Origin: Helochares maculicollis
Taxonomy: Eukaryota > Arthropoda > Insecta > Coleoptera > Hydrophilidae
NCBI GenBank assembly: GCA_033557835.1
Contig: JAWQRO010000391.1
Span: 1-40,192 of the forward strand
Length of the DNA stretch: 40,192 nucleotides
Reading direction: 5' to 3'
Part shown: one piece after another, positions 25,731-37,048 of the stretch
Numbering within the stretch: the first letter of the stretch is position 1
How the letters are laid out: every line of letters starts with the position of its first letter
Made by a program: the position numbers and the translations under genes
The notes under the pieces: generated by a model
The model's database searches: none
Told to the model about the DNA's origin: nothing
The model's input: only the letters and a program-made list of their open reading frames with translations

Positions 25731-26645
25731 GTAAAATTATAAAAATCAATAATTAGCATAGTTAATGGACTACACATTGACTAAAACAATGGACGATGAG
25801 GATCTACAACATCACGCAAGCATCTATTTCGAGCGAAATTGTTACATAAAGAATTGATCTTTATATAGGTTTTAGCAGAACACTTCAATTGAACTACTTT
25901 AAAATATGTCTGCAATAATAATAATGGGTTTTAAATAATTTATCAAATATTCTGAACAGTTTGAAAAATAAACTAAATTCGTATCTGGTACAGATGTTTC
26001 TTAAAAAACCCGTCCATGTAAATGGTCGCATTTTAAATAAATATTCTGAATTAAAGTAACATGTTCCAAAAAAATGTTGTACATTAAAAAAGTCAAGATT
26101 AATAATTTGGCACAAGCAATTAAAATAAAGCCGTTGGATCCTGGAAAGCACCTGTTAGAGTTAATGGTGTGTTAATGTACAACGCGCATTAAGTAACCTA
26201 ACCAACAATCAAATAATGATAGCGGACTTTAAACTTAAGTTTTACAAAATACAGTAGACAAGTTGACTACCCTTTCTTTTAAGTCTTAAAATCCTAAAGC
26301 AATTAAAACGATGCTCATAGTTTATTATATTATTGCTTCCCTTTAGAAAACATTTGCCTTAGTAGACTGTTTATGACTCTTGTTTCATTTTGAAGCAGAT
26401 ATAGCTAAGAGGCAACATATGATTCATAAAATAAATTTCTTAAAGTAGAATGTCCTAAAAGTATGTTTTTGGGAGAGATTTGTAGTTCCTACTGTGCTAA
26501 ATCATGATAAATGCCCGCAGTATGAATGCTCAAATCTCCAAAAGAACTTATTGACAAGCGTAATTAAAATTCATAAATTATTTTAACATAATTTTGAAAC
26601 GCTAATGTAAGTTTTAGAAATTAATAAAAATATTACTGAAGTAAC

Positions 26646-26651
26646 ACTTAC
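26646..26651 (-). other. Splice donor of the groucho Q/GP exon
   Basis: The minus strand reads AGCG|GTAAGTG, a full match to the GTAAGT donor consensus. It cuts after the first base of a codon (phase 1), which the microexon at 11581-11606 completes with GT. Confidence 0.92.
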
Positions 26652-26880
26652 CGCTATTTGATTTGACGTCGTCAGGCCTGTGGAGTTCAGGCTTTGCTAA
26701 AATGCTAAGTGGGTTGTGGCCTGGAGCTCCAAGGGCGCCAGATAGTCCTAAAAGGCTGGCAGCAGGAGGAGCTCCAGCTAAACCAGGATGAGGCATCATT
26801 GGGACAGGAGGTGCAGCATGTGCTGGTAGTTGCTGTGCGTGCATTTGCTGCAGAAGCCTTGGCAAATCTGGCCTTTGTTG
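26652..26880 (-). CDS. gro: groucho (Groucho/TLE co-repressor), internal exon: end of Q region and GP region
   Basis: Internal coding exon of a Groucho/TLE protein, a nuclear co-repressor recruited by Hairy/E(spl), Runt, TCF and Engrailed-type factors. Read on the minus strand it opens in phase 0 with QQRPDLPRLLQQMHAQQ and gives 76 codons plus one base. It runs from a Gln-rich stretch (residues 1-17) into a Pro/Gly/Ala/Leu-rich stretch: HAAPPVPMMPHPGLAGAPP, then LLGLSGALGAPGHNPLS, then KPELHRPDDVKSNS. The order HAQ-L-HAAPPV---PHPG-----LLGLSGALG matches the Q-to-GP junction of TLE proteins as I recall them (known family, not searched). The acceptor is TTTTCTTTCTATTGCAG and the donor is GCG|GTAAGT, both excellent. 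Past the donor the frame runs only about a dozen codons to a stop. Plus-strand frames over this exon are shadows. The preceding Q-domain exons are not visible in the window. Confidence 0.93.
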
Positions 26881-26898
26881 CTGCAATAGAAAGAAAAT
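26881..26898 (-). other. Splice acceptor of the groucho Q/GP exon
   Basis: The minus strand reads AATTTTCTTTCTATTGCAG before the exon. A run of pyrimidines broken by one A leads into CAG, a textbook 3' splice site. It fixes the exon start at base 26880 and reading phase 0. Confidence 0.9.
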
Positions 26899-26939
26899 TT
26901 GTAAGTGACGATTTAACCCACAACACTGTCAAATAAATG

Positions 26940-28670
26940 TAACACCTATTTCATAATTTTTTTAACAAACAATACAGAAAACTGAGGCAAAATGTACATT
27001 AAATATTGATATTGGAATTGCTGTAAGTTCTCCTGTTAAGTAGTCGTCGAATTATCAAGTTATAATTTCGATCATATCCTTTAATTCTACTTCTGATTTG
27101 TACACTATCATGCTGGATGTTTTATCACGATAGCCAGATTATTTCATTTAGAATTTTTTATCATGAAATCATGCATATTTCCTGAACCTCTAGATATTTA
27201 CTAGAGAAATGCTGCTTTTGGTATACTGGAGCATTTAAGTGTCAATCCGTTGTGTAATTATCTCATTCTTGTGTATATTCTCTTAAATTATTGGTCTTGC
27301 AATCTCGAATTTTTAATTCTTGTGTCTTGAATGTTTTATTTTGAATTTTTCAGATTCTACAAACTTGACTTTAGCATTTCTGATATCTTTAAACTTGCTG
27401 TGTGTTTTTTTATTGTGTACTTATAGGATTATAATTTTGATAACTTAAAGACTGAATATCAAATTATGAATCTGTAAATTTGCGATTCCTGTTTTGGAAC
27501 CCGACAATTTTAGTTCTTTTAACGGTGGTGAGAATATTTCAATCCGAAATTTTGATTTCGGTGCTGCAATTTTTTGCTCCCAATCCTGATGATTTATATG
27601 TTTCATTTCGAATCTATCATTTTTTATTCTTATTCAGAACTCAGTCTATTGAGTTTCTATTGCTCAAGAATATAATATAAATTTGATGGGAGATTATACC
27701 TATTTTCATAAAATTTTACAAAGAATCATCCGAATGTATTATTCAAAAATTTTGCAATGGATTTGCTATTTAAAACTTTACCAAAATGTTGGTATAGCAA
27801 CACTTTTACATCGATTTTTAGTGAATTGTTTTATAATAATTCAACTTCTACCTGATTGTTGCTTATAAATGAATAGTTTCTATAAACCTGCATGTTGGTT
27901 CAAATCGCTAACATTTTAGGTTTCTTGAGCCTTGATCTAATATTTTGTATTAAAATCCCTAGTACAGAAGAGGTATTTTATTTGCCAAGTAATGCCTAAT
28001 ACAGTTAACTGAATACACTAAGAATGAGATTGCAAAATTGATTTGCTGTTACTTCATTTAGTAGCTGCATTTAAAACCTGAAAAGTTAAAAAAATTTGTT
28101 ACGATTTTAAATGCCCTAAGAAATATTAATTTAAGATTAGACTAGTCTTTAAAATGGCAAGGACTCAAAATCTTAGAAGTATTATGTGCTAAATTTTTAA
28201 TGGTCGTACATTGAAATCTTGATTTTTGACTTTGTAAGTTTCTTCCTGATTATTTTTCAAAGAGATAATTGGTGAAAATCGTTATTTAGGGATATTTCCT
28301 AGGTACACTTTAACTGAATTGAGGCGTTTCCATAAATAATTTCAGAACAATCCCATTTCAAAATATACCCACGAGTTTCAGAAATTATTCGACTCGGTTT
28401 GTTATAATATAATTATAAAACACGAGAGAAAATAAAATGTTTACAATGAAATAATATTCCATTAAAAGCGTCTTAAAAAATGACGTCTAAACCAAAGTAG
28501 CAAACTCAACCAATTCAAAAGACCATTCGAAAGCAAAACAATTTTTCTCACAATAAACTCGGAAGTAAAGGCATCAAAGGTTTCTTGTTCGAAATTGACA
28601 GTTCAAGAGCTGAAAGGAAACTCTTGGAAATTAATAACACTTCGCATACTTTATTAATAAGGCGAGCATC
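26940..28670. other. AT-rich intronic stretch upstream of the Q/GP exon
   Basis: T-rich on the plus strand for much of 27000-27900. Short frames (27480-27680, 27683-27868) show no motif. No branch of the gene or other feature found. Confidence 0.5.
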
Positions 28671-28739
28671 AGATTCATATTTAAATGGCGGTGTTATTTT
28701 CCACCCTATTTTAAACATTAATTATTTAAGAGGGGGGAA

Positions 28740-29240
28740 GTAATTAGAATGGCATCTTAGGGTTGATGTCTCGTAATTCTGTAATCCATCTCCACCCTGC
28801 GCCGCCCGAGCTTCATCCCTTCTGGTTCCTTGCGCAGCTCGCATTCGCTCTCGGGCTCCCCGCGAACTGCAAATGTAGTGTAAACACAACTTCAACTTTA
28901 AATTGAGCAGAATGGATCCGAGACACGTGACAAGAAGTTATATTTTTATCGGGGGAGAAAAAGAGCGGACCGAATCATCCCTCAGATTCCGCTCCAGAAA
29001 AAATGCCGGCGCTTCGTCTGGTCTACCGCCCGAGCCATTATTTAAAATTCGCATTGCTGAGAGCTTGCAAATTGATTTCTTTGGCATCCCCGACCCCCCC
29101 ACCTTCCGGCCTCTGAGGCTTAGGGCTGGATGAGTGGGTGGCGAAGCGGCCTCTCCACCGTTTGGGGCTGATGGATTTCATTATAATTACATTTTTCAGC
29201 GCCGAAGTTGCCTGTTTAATTAACTGAAAAACGGGCGGGT
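28740..29240. promoter_or_regulatory. Candidate cis-regulatory island
   Basis: A sharply bounded GC-rich block, including CCCTGCGCCGCCCGAGC near 28795 and CCGACCCCCCCACC near 29089, in AT-rich intron. It contains a forkhead-type GTAAACA (28880-28886) and a CACGTG (28924-28929). The 76-residue frame at 28903-29133 shows no protein features. The regulatory role is inferred from composition and position in a long groucho intron. Confidence 0.3.
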
Positions 29241-29686
29241 TTTTTCTAAGAATTTATCGCCAGCCCTTCTAATATTGCAGCGTTATGTGGGATACATGAA
29301 TATATAATTGTTGTTTTATGCAGGCGCTGTGTTGTTGGTGTGGTGATTCGATTAAAAACGAAAATTGCTGCATGATTTTTACTATGCAATTAAATTTAAA
29401 ATGTTTGCTTTTTGTTTAGTTTGGCTGTAATCTCTCCCTTTCGACATCCCTCCGCGTCCCTTGTGCTCTGATTTAATGGGCGTTCGCTTTTGCATGGATA
29501 ATCGGCTTGATTTATATTATTCATTTGAGTTTAAATGCGTTTGTTATATTTTAATGGTATTATAGTTGTAAAGTGTTTTGATACGTTGTTAGCTACTTTT
29601 ATCGATTTTTTAATGTGTAGAATTTTGATGGCATAACGATATTACAATACTCGTAATCAGTTACCAATCTGTAAAGCCTGGTTAAT

Positions 29687-30103
29687 TTGCACATTTCATG
29701 TGGTTTCTATAAGTCTGTAAGCCCAACCGACTCATCCGATGATGATTTGTTTCGCTTAAAAATATATCTGGACAACTGGTTTAATCCAATATTGTTTTTA
29801 TCCAGAGAAGGAACAGTAATAAATAATTTTCTAGTAAGAATAGGTCATTTGTTGGAAAAGTTGGTAATAATCAAAACGCAAAATAATCAAGCATATGATC
29901 TAAAACTTTTTCGAAGCAAAGAGATGAGAAATATGTTCAGCATAGGCAGAGGAATCCAAACAAAATGGCAAAATGATAAATATTTCATATTATTATTACT
30001 TCAATGTCAGGTGGATCAGCAAAAGTCGAACACACATACGGAAACGACATTCAGCTGGGGATCAGGAATCGGCTTATCTGCACTCTCTCGACTTTGTGGA
30101 TGA
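29687..30103 (+). other. Longest open frame, 138 codons, unrecognised
   Basis: The longest reading frame in the window. Its first part is mixed and globular-looking (for example DSSDDDLFRLKIYLDNW, then FLVRIGHLLEKLVIIK), so composition is less skewed than in the pyrimidine-driven frames. I recognise no domain. No TATA box, cap site, poly-A signal or splice pair stands out. For this length of AT-rich DNA a frame this long is uncommon but not implausible by chance. It could also be a fragment of a decayed mobile element; I saw no terminal repeats. Confidence 0.12.
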
Positions 30104-30340
30104 CTGCGCTTGAAATCTGGCGGATAAAGTGGTTAGAGTCACGTAAGGAGCGCTGCCTTCGCCGCTATGCGGTCTCCCGCTCCCGCCATCGCGATGCTCA
30201 CCCTGTAACCTTCCGGCTGAAAGACTACGGAAAGGAGAAAATTAAAGAGTCTTTAGCTGTTTCGCCCAATTAAAATAGCTTGACGGAACTAAATCCTTTA
30301 ATTAAAACTCGATGTTAACCTAATCCCTGATCAATTTCTA

Positions 30341-30570
30341 GTGTTTCTCCTTTCTCCCTCGGAGTGTTTCACGTTTCTCCTCCTAGACGTGTATTTCTTT
30401 GTTATAAAGAATGTTCTTCGTTTCAGCGTTCTAAGGTATGTAGCTATTTTCACCTCTCTGAAAGAATGCTTTTCATTTCCACTTTCTAAAAGAACGCCAT
30501 TCTTCTCACCTGCTACAGAATGTTTCTCTTTTCGATTGCAAGACGCGTTGATTTCTATTTACCTTAGCAA
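30341..30570. repeat. Diverged tandem array, nine units of about 25 bp
   Basis: Units start at about 30341, 30364, 30388, 30411, 30438, 30466, 30494, 30520 and 30544 and are 23-28 bp long. Each begins near (A/C)YGTTTCTC, continues as a pyrimidine run around TTTC, and ends near CT(A/G)AAAGA or GCAAGA. Clear members are units 5, 6 and 8 (ATGCTTTTCATTTCC...TCTAAAAGA; ATGTTTCTCTTTTC...GCAAGA). The array also creates repeated ECFSF-like peptides in the plus-strand frame, which I do not regard as coding. Confidence 0.65.
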
Positions 30571-30701
30571 AATTCTCTTTTAAAAGAGTTTTTTGCTATA
30601 TCCTAATACGGATTGTCAGTCTTCGCCCTGAAATAATCCTTCTACCATCACATGCTATTTCTTTATTCAGTTCCTAAACTTGTTACACATACCTGCGAAG
30701 A

Positions 30702-30725
30702 ACGTTTTTCCGTCATTTTCGACAG
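30702..30725. repeat. Orphan copy of the 25-bp repeat
   Basis: GAAGA is followed by ACGTTTTTCCGTCATTTTCGA, which fits the unit of the neighbouring array (start ACGTTT, then a pyrimidine-rich core) about 130 bp beyond it. Confidence 0.4.
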
Positions 30726-31011
30726 TTTTAATTTAAAGCACTAATTAAGTTTCGCAAAGTTGGAAAATTACTAGCACAGTTTTGAGAAATTAAAGTTTTC
30801 CTTGCATTTTACGATAATTATAAGACACATTTCAATAGTTATTTAAAGCGTTTACCAATTTTCGTAGTGAGATCTGTTTCGCATATTACGGATTTTTAAT
30901 TTAATTTTCTTCGACCAGAAGGGGATTTAGTTGCTGCAGTCAAAACTGTTTAACAACATTACGTTTCCTCTGCAAAACGGATCATTACTAATTGAAACTT
31001 ATAAATTACCA

Positions 31012-31034
31012 GCTTAAAATTTTGAATTTTAAGC
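31012..31034. repeat. Perfect inverted repeat, 10-bp stem with 3-nt loop
   Basis: GCTTAAAATT (31012-31021), TTG, AATTTTAAGC (31025-31034). AT-rich, so weakly stable. Confidence 0.8.
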
Positions 31035-31039
31035 AATTT

Positions 31040-33050
31040 TCAACATTATGCATGGTACAGCAACTTCTAATCAGACATCTGGATTGAACTTTACAATATC
31101 CATTTTTACGCACTTTTGATACTATTAGCAGTGATAATCCAAAACCATATTTCAAACTGTTTTCAGCAAATGAAGTAAATTAAAAGTTAACAAACAAAAT
31201 TTAATAGTAATTTAGCGCAGAATTTTCTATTTACAATTTTCAATACTGTTCCTATTATTAATCATTATTAAAGTTTTTTTCCTAATAATTATTTAGAGTA
31301 CTTGTTATTTCGGTATGTGTTAAGGCAATTTATAAAAAATAAAGTATTGAAATGCCTACTTTAAGGTTCTTAGTATCAAACTGTCGGTACTTTTGAAGCT
31401 ACTTATTAACAAAATCTACCGCAGACGTAATCATACATTATAAATGACTGGACCAAATTTAAAGTTTCGAGAAAAGGATTTTGCTTTCACATTTATAAGA
31501 TTGTCGATTTCCCCCAAAAAATCAATCAGCAGATAATATTATTCTGTTCACCATTTAAGCTAGTTATATTTACTACACAAAAATCTCTTTGACTTTGCAT
31601 TCACATAAAATCGAACGCATAATTGTTTATACTTCGTAAATATGCAAACATTTTTAGTTGTTTACTTATAATTTTCTCGGTAGTGACAGAAATATTATTT
31701 GGCAATACAACATGATAAATTTCACATAGTTTTCAAAGCGGTAAGCCTTATCTAATTTCTTTGGTTTTCACCCAGTAACAGAAATTCTCCACACTTCCTA
31801 GAATAGCAGGTAAATAATTATGATCACAGTGTGAAGTGTATTATCTGTTCGCCTAAAGATGAATCTCTCTATCTCAAAAGTATATATTAGTGTTGCAATC
31901 AATTTGGAATTATTAAAATGAATGATAATTTTTCAATGACTAACAAACTTATATTAGTGTTGCCGGTTTTTACATAATAAGAAATTATATTATGCATTTA
32001 TTTAATTAAAAGCAAAATAACAAGAATATATAGAACCGTTAGAATTCGTCAAAAAATTAAAATACAAAGCGCAAATTAGAATTTACAATTAAAGCAATAT
32101 TATTAATAATAATTATCTAAATGTTTTATCAACTTTACATTTACAAAATGTGTATTTCTTTGCATTTATGTAGAAGTACGATACAAATTATAATTTTATA
32201 TTTGTCAGTTGTGCATGTTTTTCAATCCTTCAACCACGTTCAAAACTGACAATAAAGGCTGTAGGAATAGAAGCACACAGTTTTTTTATTCATCTTGAGT
32301 GACGGTGCACATTGAGATCTCAATCGCAATGTTACATTACCGCAGATTTAATTCCCGTCGATAATAAAAAATTATGCGTAACATATATTTTGTAGATGCT
32401 ACATCATTTATGGTTGTGCTAAATATAGTTTGTTTGTATAATAGCTTGAATGTCCTGATTTATATGTATTTTTATCCCTTTGAAAGAATATGAAAATGAA
32501 ATGAAACATTTTATGTATTTATCATTTATGACTTAATACGACTTTAATTTTTTGAGAATTTAAAACTTTCTAGCTCTTAAGTAAGTAAGTATTTTCTTAA
32601 TATGATAAACACCTTGAAAAATTCACTAAATAGTTTAAACTAAAATTACTAGACAACCTATTTCCTAGTGAAATGTACAATTCATTGTTTTATTTAAAAT
32701 CGTTGGCAGTACATATTTTAATATTGGCTCTTACTTACAGGGCAAAAGAACGAAATTAAAAAAACATAAATAACTAGTTTCCAGTAAAAAACTTATTGAA
32801 AATTTCAATTCACATAGATTCCAGCTACCTACTGTTCGGATTTGTCGCAATTTCCAAATTTTTCTTTAAAATTTGTATATAATTTAAGATGCTTCTTTAT
32901 ATTTTATTACAAAGATTTAAATAAAGTCTTAGGATTTTAATGCAAAGTGTCAAAACAATAAAGTTGCGAAGAAGTTAGCTTCCCAACGAAAAACTGTTCA
33001 TTTTTACCTATCAAATCTGAAAAATAACGTAATAGCAAGTTTGGGCCCAA
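31040..33050. other. Long AT-rich intronic stretch
   Basis: About 2 kb of AT-rich DNA between the two 25-bp repeat blocks. No gene, RNA or other feature was identified. Confidence 0.55.
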
Positions 33051-33059
33051 AAGCGGAGG

Positions 33060-33600
33060 GATTTTCAAAGTGATTCAAAGCAAACTACGCTTCATACCCC
33101 AATGGGTGGTTTCATTGAATTTTCGCCAATGGATTGTCCCAAGTGTAGGCGAGCCTTGCAGCTTACAGCAGAGTCTGTCTCCCCACATGCAAACAAAATG
33201 TTTTCAATCTATCTCCACAAAGAACGTTTCTCTTTCCGCGTCCCGAAACCGTGTTTTGTGTCTTTTCTTTCCCGAGGAAGTGTTTCTATACCTTCCTTCT
33301 TCTCGCCCTGTGAATGTTGTCGGTTTCTCCCAGCGAAACAAAGACAAAAAACATCGTTAATATCGGGAAGGAAGGAGGCTTTTCGTCGAGACCTATGTAA
33401 AGTAGAGTAGGGAAAGAGGGAGGAAGAGATGAGAATTCTTCCTGAGGGCTGCATGGCGGAGGTAAGCGAGGCGCAAGAGGCAGGAGCGCTTTGCCTTTTT
33501 ATAAAGACGGGGGGTTGAAACGAGGCGCTGCATGAATAACAAAAGATTCACTTCAGGGAACCGACAATCCGCTTCTAGAGTTTTGCGCAAATTTTAACCG
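33060..33600. other. GC-richer island carrying the second repeat block
   Basis: Overlapping frames on both strands (33070-33360, 33102-33410, 33209-33454) reflect composition. The right half (33400-33500) is purine-rich (GAGGGAGGAAGAGATGAG). No family or splice pair recognised. Confidence 0.35.
33198..33338. repeat. Second block of the 25-bp repeat family, about five units
   Basis: Units start near 33198, 33224, 33248, 33279 and 33314: ATGTTTTCAATC...CAAAGA, ACGTTTCTCTTTCCGCG, GTGTTTTGTGTCTTTTC, TGTTTCTATACCTTCC and ATGTTGTCGGTTTCTCCC. Start motif, pyrimidine core and AAAGA or GAA ends match the block at 30341, in the same orientation. Lengths vary from 24 to 35 bp. Confidence 0.5.
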
Positions 33601-33989
33601 TAAGTACACTAGAGAAACATTTCGCCCGCGGTCGGATTTTTAATACTTGGGGTTTATTATTCAGCATAAGAATACTCCTACTACAACTTGATGCACAAAG
33701 AGAATACGGTATAATATTAATTTTTTCTTCTTGTCTTTCTCTTCGTTTCCTTCGGTCGAACCGTTGGCGCTGTGGAACCGCCTGCACTTTAATAATCAAA
33801 TGTTTTAATCTCTCTTGACAAAAAACTTCATTTTCGAATTTGCTTTTAATTTTTTCCTTCTTGTTATTCCCGAAATTGCGAAAATATGGACTTTCAAATA
33901 CCACAATACAATCATATAAAAACAATTAATTAAGTCACTAAGGTTTTGGTATATTAGTTTATATAATTCAAGCCCACTTAAAACAAATT

Positions 33990-34610
33990 TTGATTTTATA
34001 ATAAAGTACTCCTTTCCTCCATTTGGCTAATCTACATCTCTATCTCTTTGTTTCTGCCGCTGCTAGATTATTTTGACTTTTTGTAAGTTTTCTCTGGAAT
34101 ATAATGCTTTCTACCAATGTGTCCATTTCATACATATTCCACTTAAATTATCTTGATACCCTAGTAGCCCATTTTAAGAGTTCTCTCTTTTGGGCCTACG
34201 CATTTTAATCTCATATTTCCCCTTACCCCTTGTCATTGGATTATCTATATACACGTCGTTGCGCTTTTTCTCTTTCAATACCATTTTTTCTTCTTTATTT
34301 TTGGCTTATTTCTCCTGCATTTCTAGAAGACCTACTTTTCCAACTTGTAGGCACTTTTAGTCTTGTTTCTTACGTTCATAACCTACTTTGGGAACGATTC
34401 GATTTCTTTTCTTATTTGTATGTTACTCTTTTCATCTATTTTTAACCCACTAGTATTTTTTCTATAAGTTCTAACTTCATGAATATTTGTATTGTGTTTT
34501 CCATTGTCTCTCTGTTTTCTCGTTTTCATTCTTGACCCGATCTCTTTCTTTCTTCTGTGGTTGTATTTCTCGGCTGTGCTCCTCTTGAGCAGCTGTGAAC
34601 TGTTTCACTT
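33990..34610. other. Pyrimidine-rich stretch
   Basis: T/C-rich on the plus strand for about 600 bp, giving a spurious hydrophobic frame at 34230-34445. No unit repeat seen. Confidence 0.45.
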
Positions 34611-35159
34611 CATGATTTTAATCTCGGTTTTAATGGAAATGGAAACTTTTGTGTGACAAACAAACCATCATTACGATTTGTGAAACATTCTCACATTTGT
34701 TTATTATGAATCAAAGTATTTTTACATTGTATAGATACACAGTATATAATATAATAATTAGAATATTTTACGACAAAAAATATACCACATTAAAACAGGA
34801 CTGGTAAAAACTAAACAAATATTGTAATATTTAATAATTTAGGAACCATGACCATAGCTGAAAAAGTATAAAAACAATATAGGCAGTTGTACATACCAGA
34901 TAGATTTTCAATTCTACTGCAAATTTAATAAAAAAGTAAATTAATAGCGCCTGGGAAAAAGGGACGGCTGAGCCCAATCGTTTTTTTTTTCGTGTTACGA
35001 AAAAACGCAGTTGTTAAAATTAACACTAAAATTGGTGAAAATCCAATAAACCTCGCCTGTCAAACGAATTGATGTGTATGGCATATCAGAAAATCCTTTT
35101 CATGATTTAAAACACATGGCAAGTTCACGCTCTGTTTGCCAGGACGAAATTATTTGTAA

Positions 35160-35830
35160 TTAGTTTTTTTTCCGGGGTCCTCCCTCAACTCAACTCGACT
35201 CGTCGTCGAAATTGTCCGATCCCCATATACGCTAATCAACAGTCATTGAAACATGAAACAACAATCACGTTAATGCAGTCAGTTGGTTCGCATTGAACAG
35301 CCGGAGGACTTTTAATTTAAAAAGTTCGCTCCTGTCGCTCACATTGAATACTAATTGGATTATGATGGGTCCCACTGGTTGTCGCTTTTTATAGTGGCAT
35401 CATCTGGCAGGTCCCTTTGTGATTCGAACATGTCCGCCAAACGCCCGTCCAACAGATTAAAAACTGAGTGCCACTTTTGTTCTTTTCATGTTACCCTTTT
35501 AATATGTTATTTCCAGTATTAATGCCCCTGAGGTGATTATCGCTCTTGTACCCCGCTTTTATTTTAAAACTCCAATTTAAATTCTATTTAAAATTTATCC
35601 GGAGCCTTTTTAAACGGTTGCTGGTCCGTTTTTCGGATGCGCAACTATGAAATGCATTCGTTGCCTGCCGCCTCGCCTCGCCCGAACCCCACTGCACCTC
35701 CATTAAACCGACGGAGGCACTCTGCTGGCGCTGCACTAGCTTTGATTGCATTTTTAACTTATTTAAAAGCTACATTTTACGCGTTCACATGTGACCCATT
35801 TCCACCATATTTCGATGGTCATATTGCTGT
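35160..35830. other. GC-richer island
   Basis: Includes CGACTCGTCGTCGAAATTG near 35198, CCGCCAAACGCCCGTCC near 35433 and a C-rich piece (GCCGCCTCGCCTCGCCCG) near 35667. The small frame at 35637-35834 has no motif. Candidate regulatory DNA. Confidence 0.35.
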
Positions 35831-36545
35831 ATGACTTTTTTTTGGAAATGAGAACATTTTGAAATGTAATACAGTGCAACAGTAGAGCACGGTTTTGTAT
35901 AATTACTAATAAAACTGGCTGGTTTGACGATTCAGTGAGATTTTTACATGTATCACAAAACCAGCAAATTTTATCGGCCTAGCACTAATTTTGTAATTTT
36001 TTTATAATTTTCTCTCTTCCCATTTTGCAATCGATTTATTGTCTAAAGCAAAATTGTAGCTAAAATTGTAATTAACTTTCATGAAACATGAATTTTGTAG
36101 TTAATTTTGTTATGAAAAATGCGTCTAAGCAAATATATTCAAGAGAAAAGTTAAACTATATTTGCAATCTATATATATTTGAATGATAGCCCGCTCTTGT
36201 TGATGTTTATATTAATGTCAACGATGTGGTGTTTAATTATTAATAGACTGAGATGAGTAAAGTTACAGAGCTGGTCAATCTTATGACCAGTAAAATAGTT
36301 TAAGAATAAGAAAAAGCCTGCATCTCAAAAGATTGTTTTACAATTTTGGTTACTCTACACAACCTTTCGAGACCCGCTATACATTTATTTTCAGATAATG
36401 CTCTATATTTGTTTTATTGTACATATCATTAAACTTATTCTAATCATGAAATATGGCCGATGTCTAGTTCTTGCTGGAAAATTACTTTGTAACGATCACA
36501 CTGCATATTTCATCAGAATGCTTTTTTGCGAAAATGAAAATAAAT

Positions 36546-37048
36546 CGAAAAGAAATCTATCTATAAAGATTGTCAAATGACACAGGTAAATAAACGGGAA
36601 CGGTTTCAAAAACTGAAAGCAAATAGAAACATCCCTATAAAGCGTAGAGAACGAATGGAAAAATGAATAAAATTTCTGGATATAACTGAAGCTAAATGAA
36701 ATTTAAAACTGAAAGATAAATATGCTACGGGATATTCGGCTGCAGAAATGATGCACATGCACAACCAAGGGTGGTCTTCATAGTTCCAAAATACGTAACA
36801 AAACATACCCCAAATGAAAACGAATCCGTTGAAACAAACATAGTTTCTATGGAAACTTACACAAAAGTAGAGAGAATAAAATATTGATCAGAGATTTAAA
36901 TCAATGATGGTGGCATAAACATATAGAGCTAGAAAAATGGTTGAAAAGAAAGAGAACCCATACGAAGTAGAAGCGGAAACTGTAATAAAATTGTATAGAA
37001 ACCAATCTATTAATCAAAAATACTAAGATCAAACGAAAAGAAATCTAT
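36546..37048. repeat. A/G-rich stretch with a 15-bp direct repeat
   Basis: CGAAAAGAAATCTAT occurs at 36546-36560 and again at 37034-37048. The DNA between is purine-rich on the plus strand with recurring GAAAC, ACTGAAAG and TATAAAG pieces, and may be a decayed tandem array. I could not settle on a unit. Confidence 0.3.

Larger units (their letters stand above)
11607..26651 (-). other. gro: groucho intron (complete, 15,045 nt, phase 1)
   Basis: Intron between the Q/GP exon and the microexon, beginning GTAAGTG and ending CCTGCAG on the minus strand. It contains both long AT microsatellites, several GC-richer islands (near 12.4, 14.3, 17.8, 19.3, 21, 24.3 and 25.2 kb) and no coding exon I can recognise. 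The call depends on the microexon being real. If it is not, the intron simply continues left. Confidence 0.7.

Noticed and set aside
26709..26936. Plus-strand frame over the groucho exon
   Set aside because: It is the antisense shadow of the exon. The minus frame has family-specific residues and perfect splice sites.
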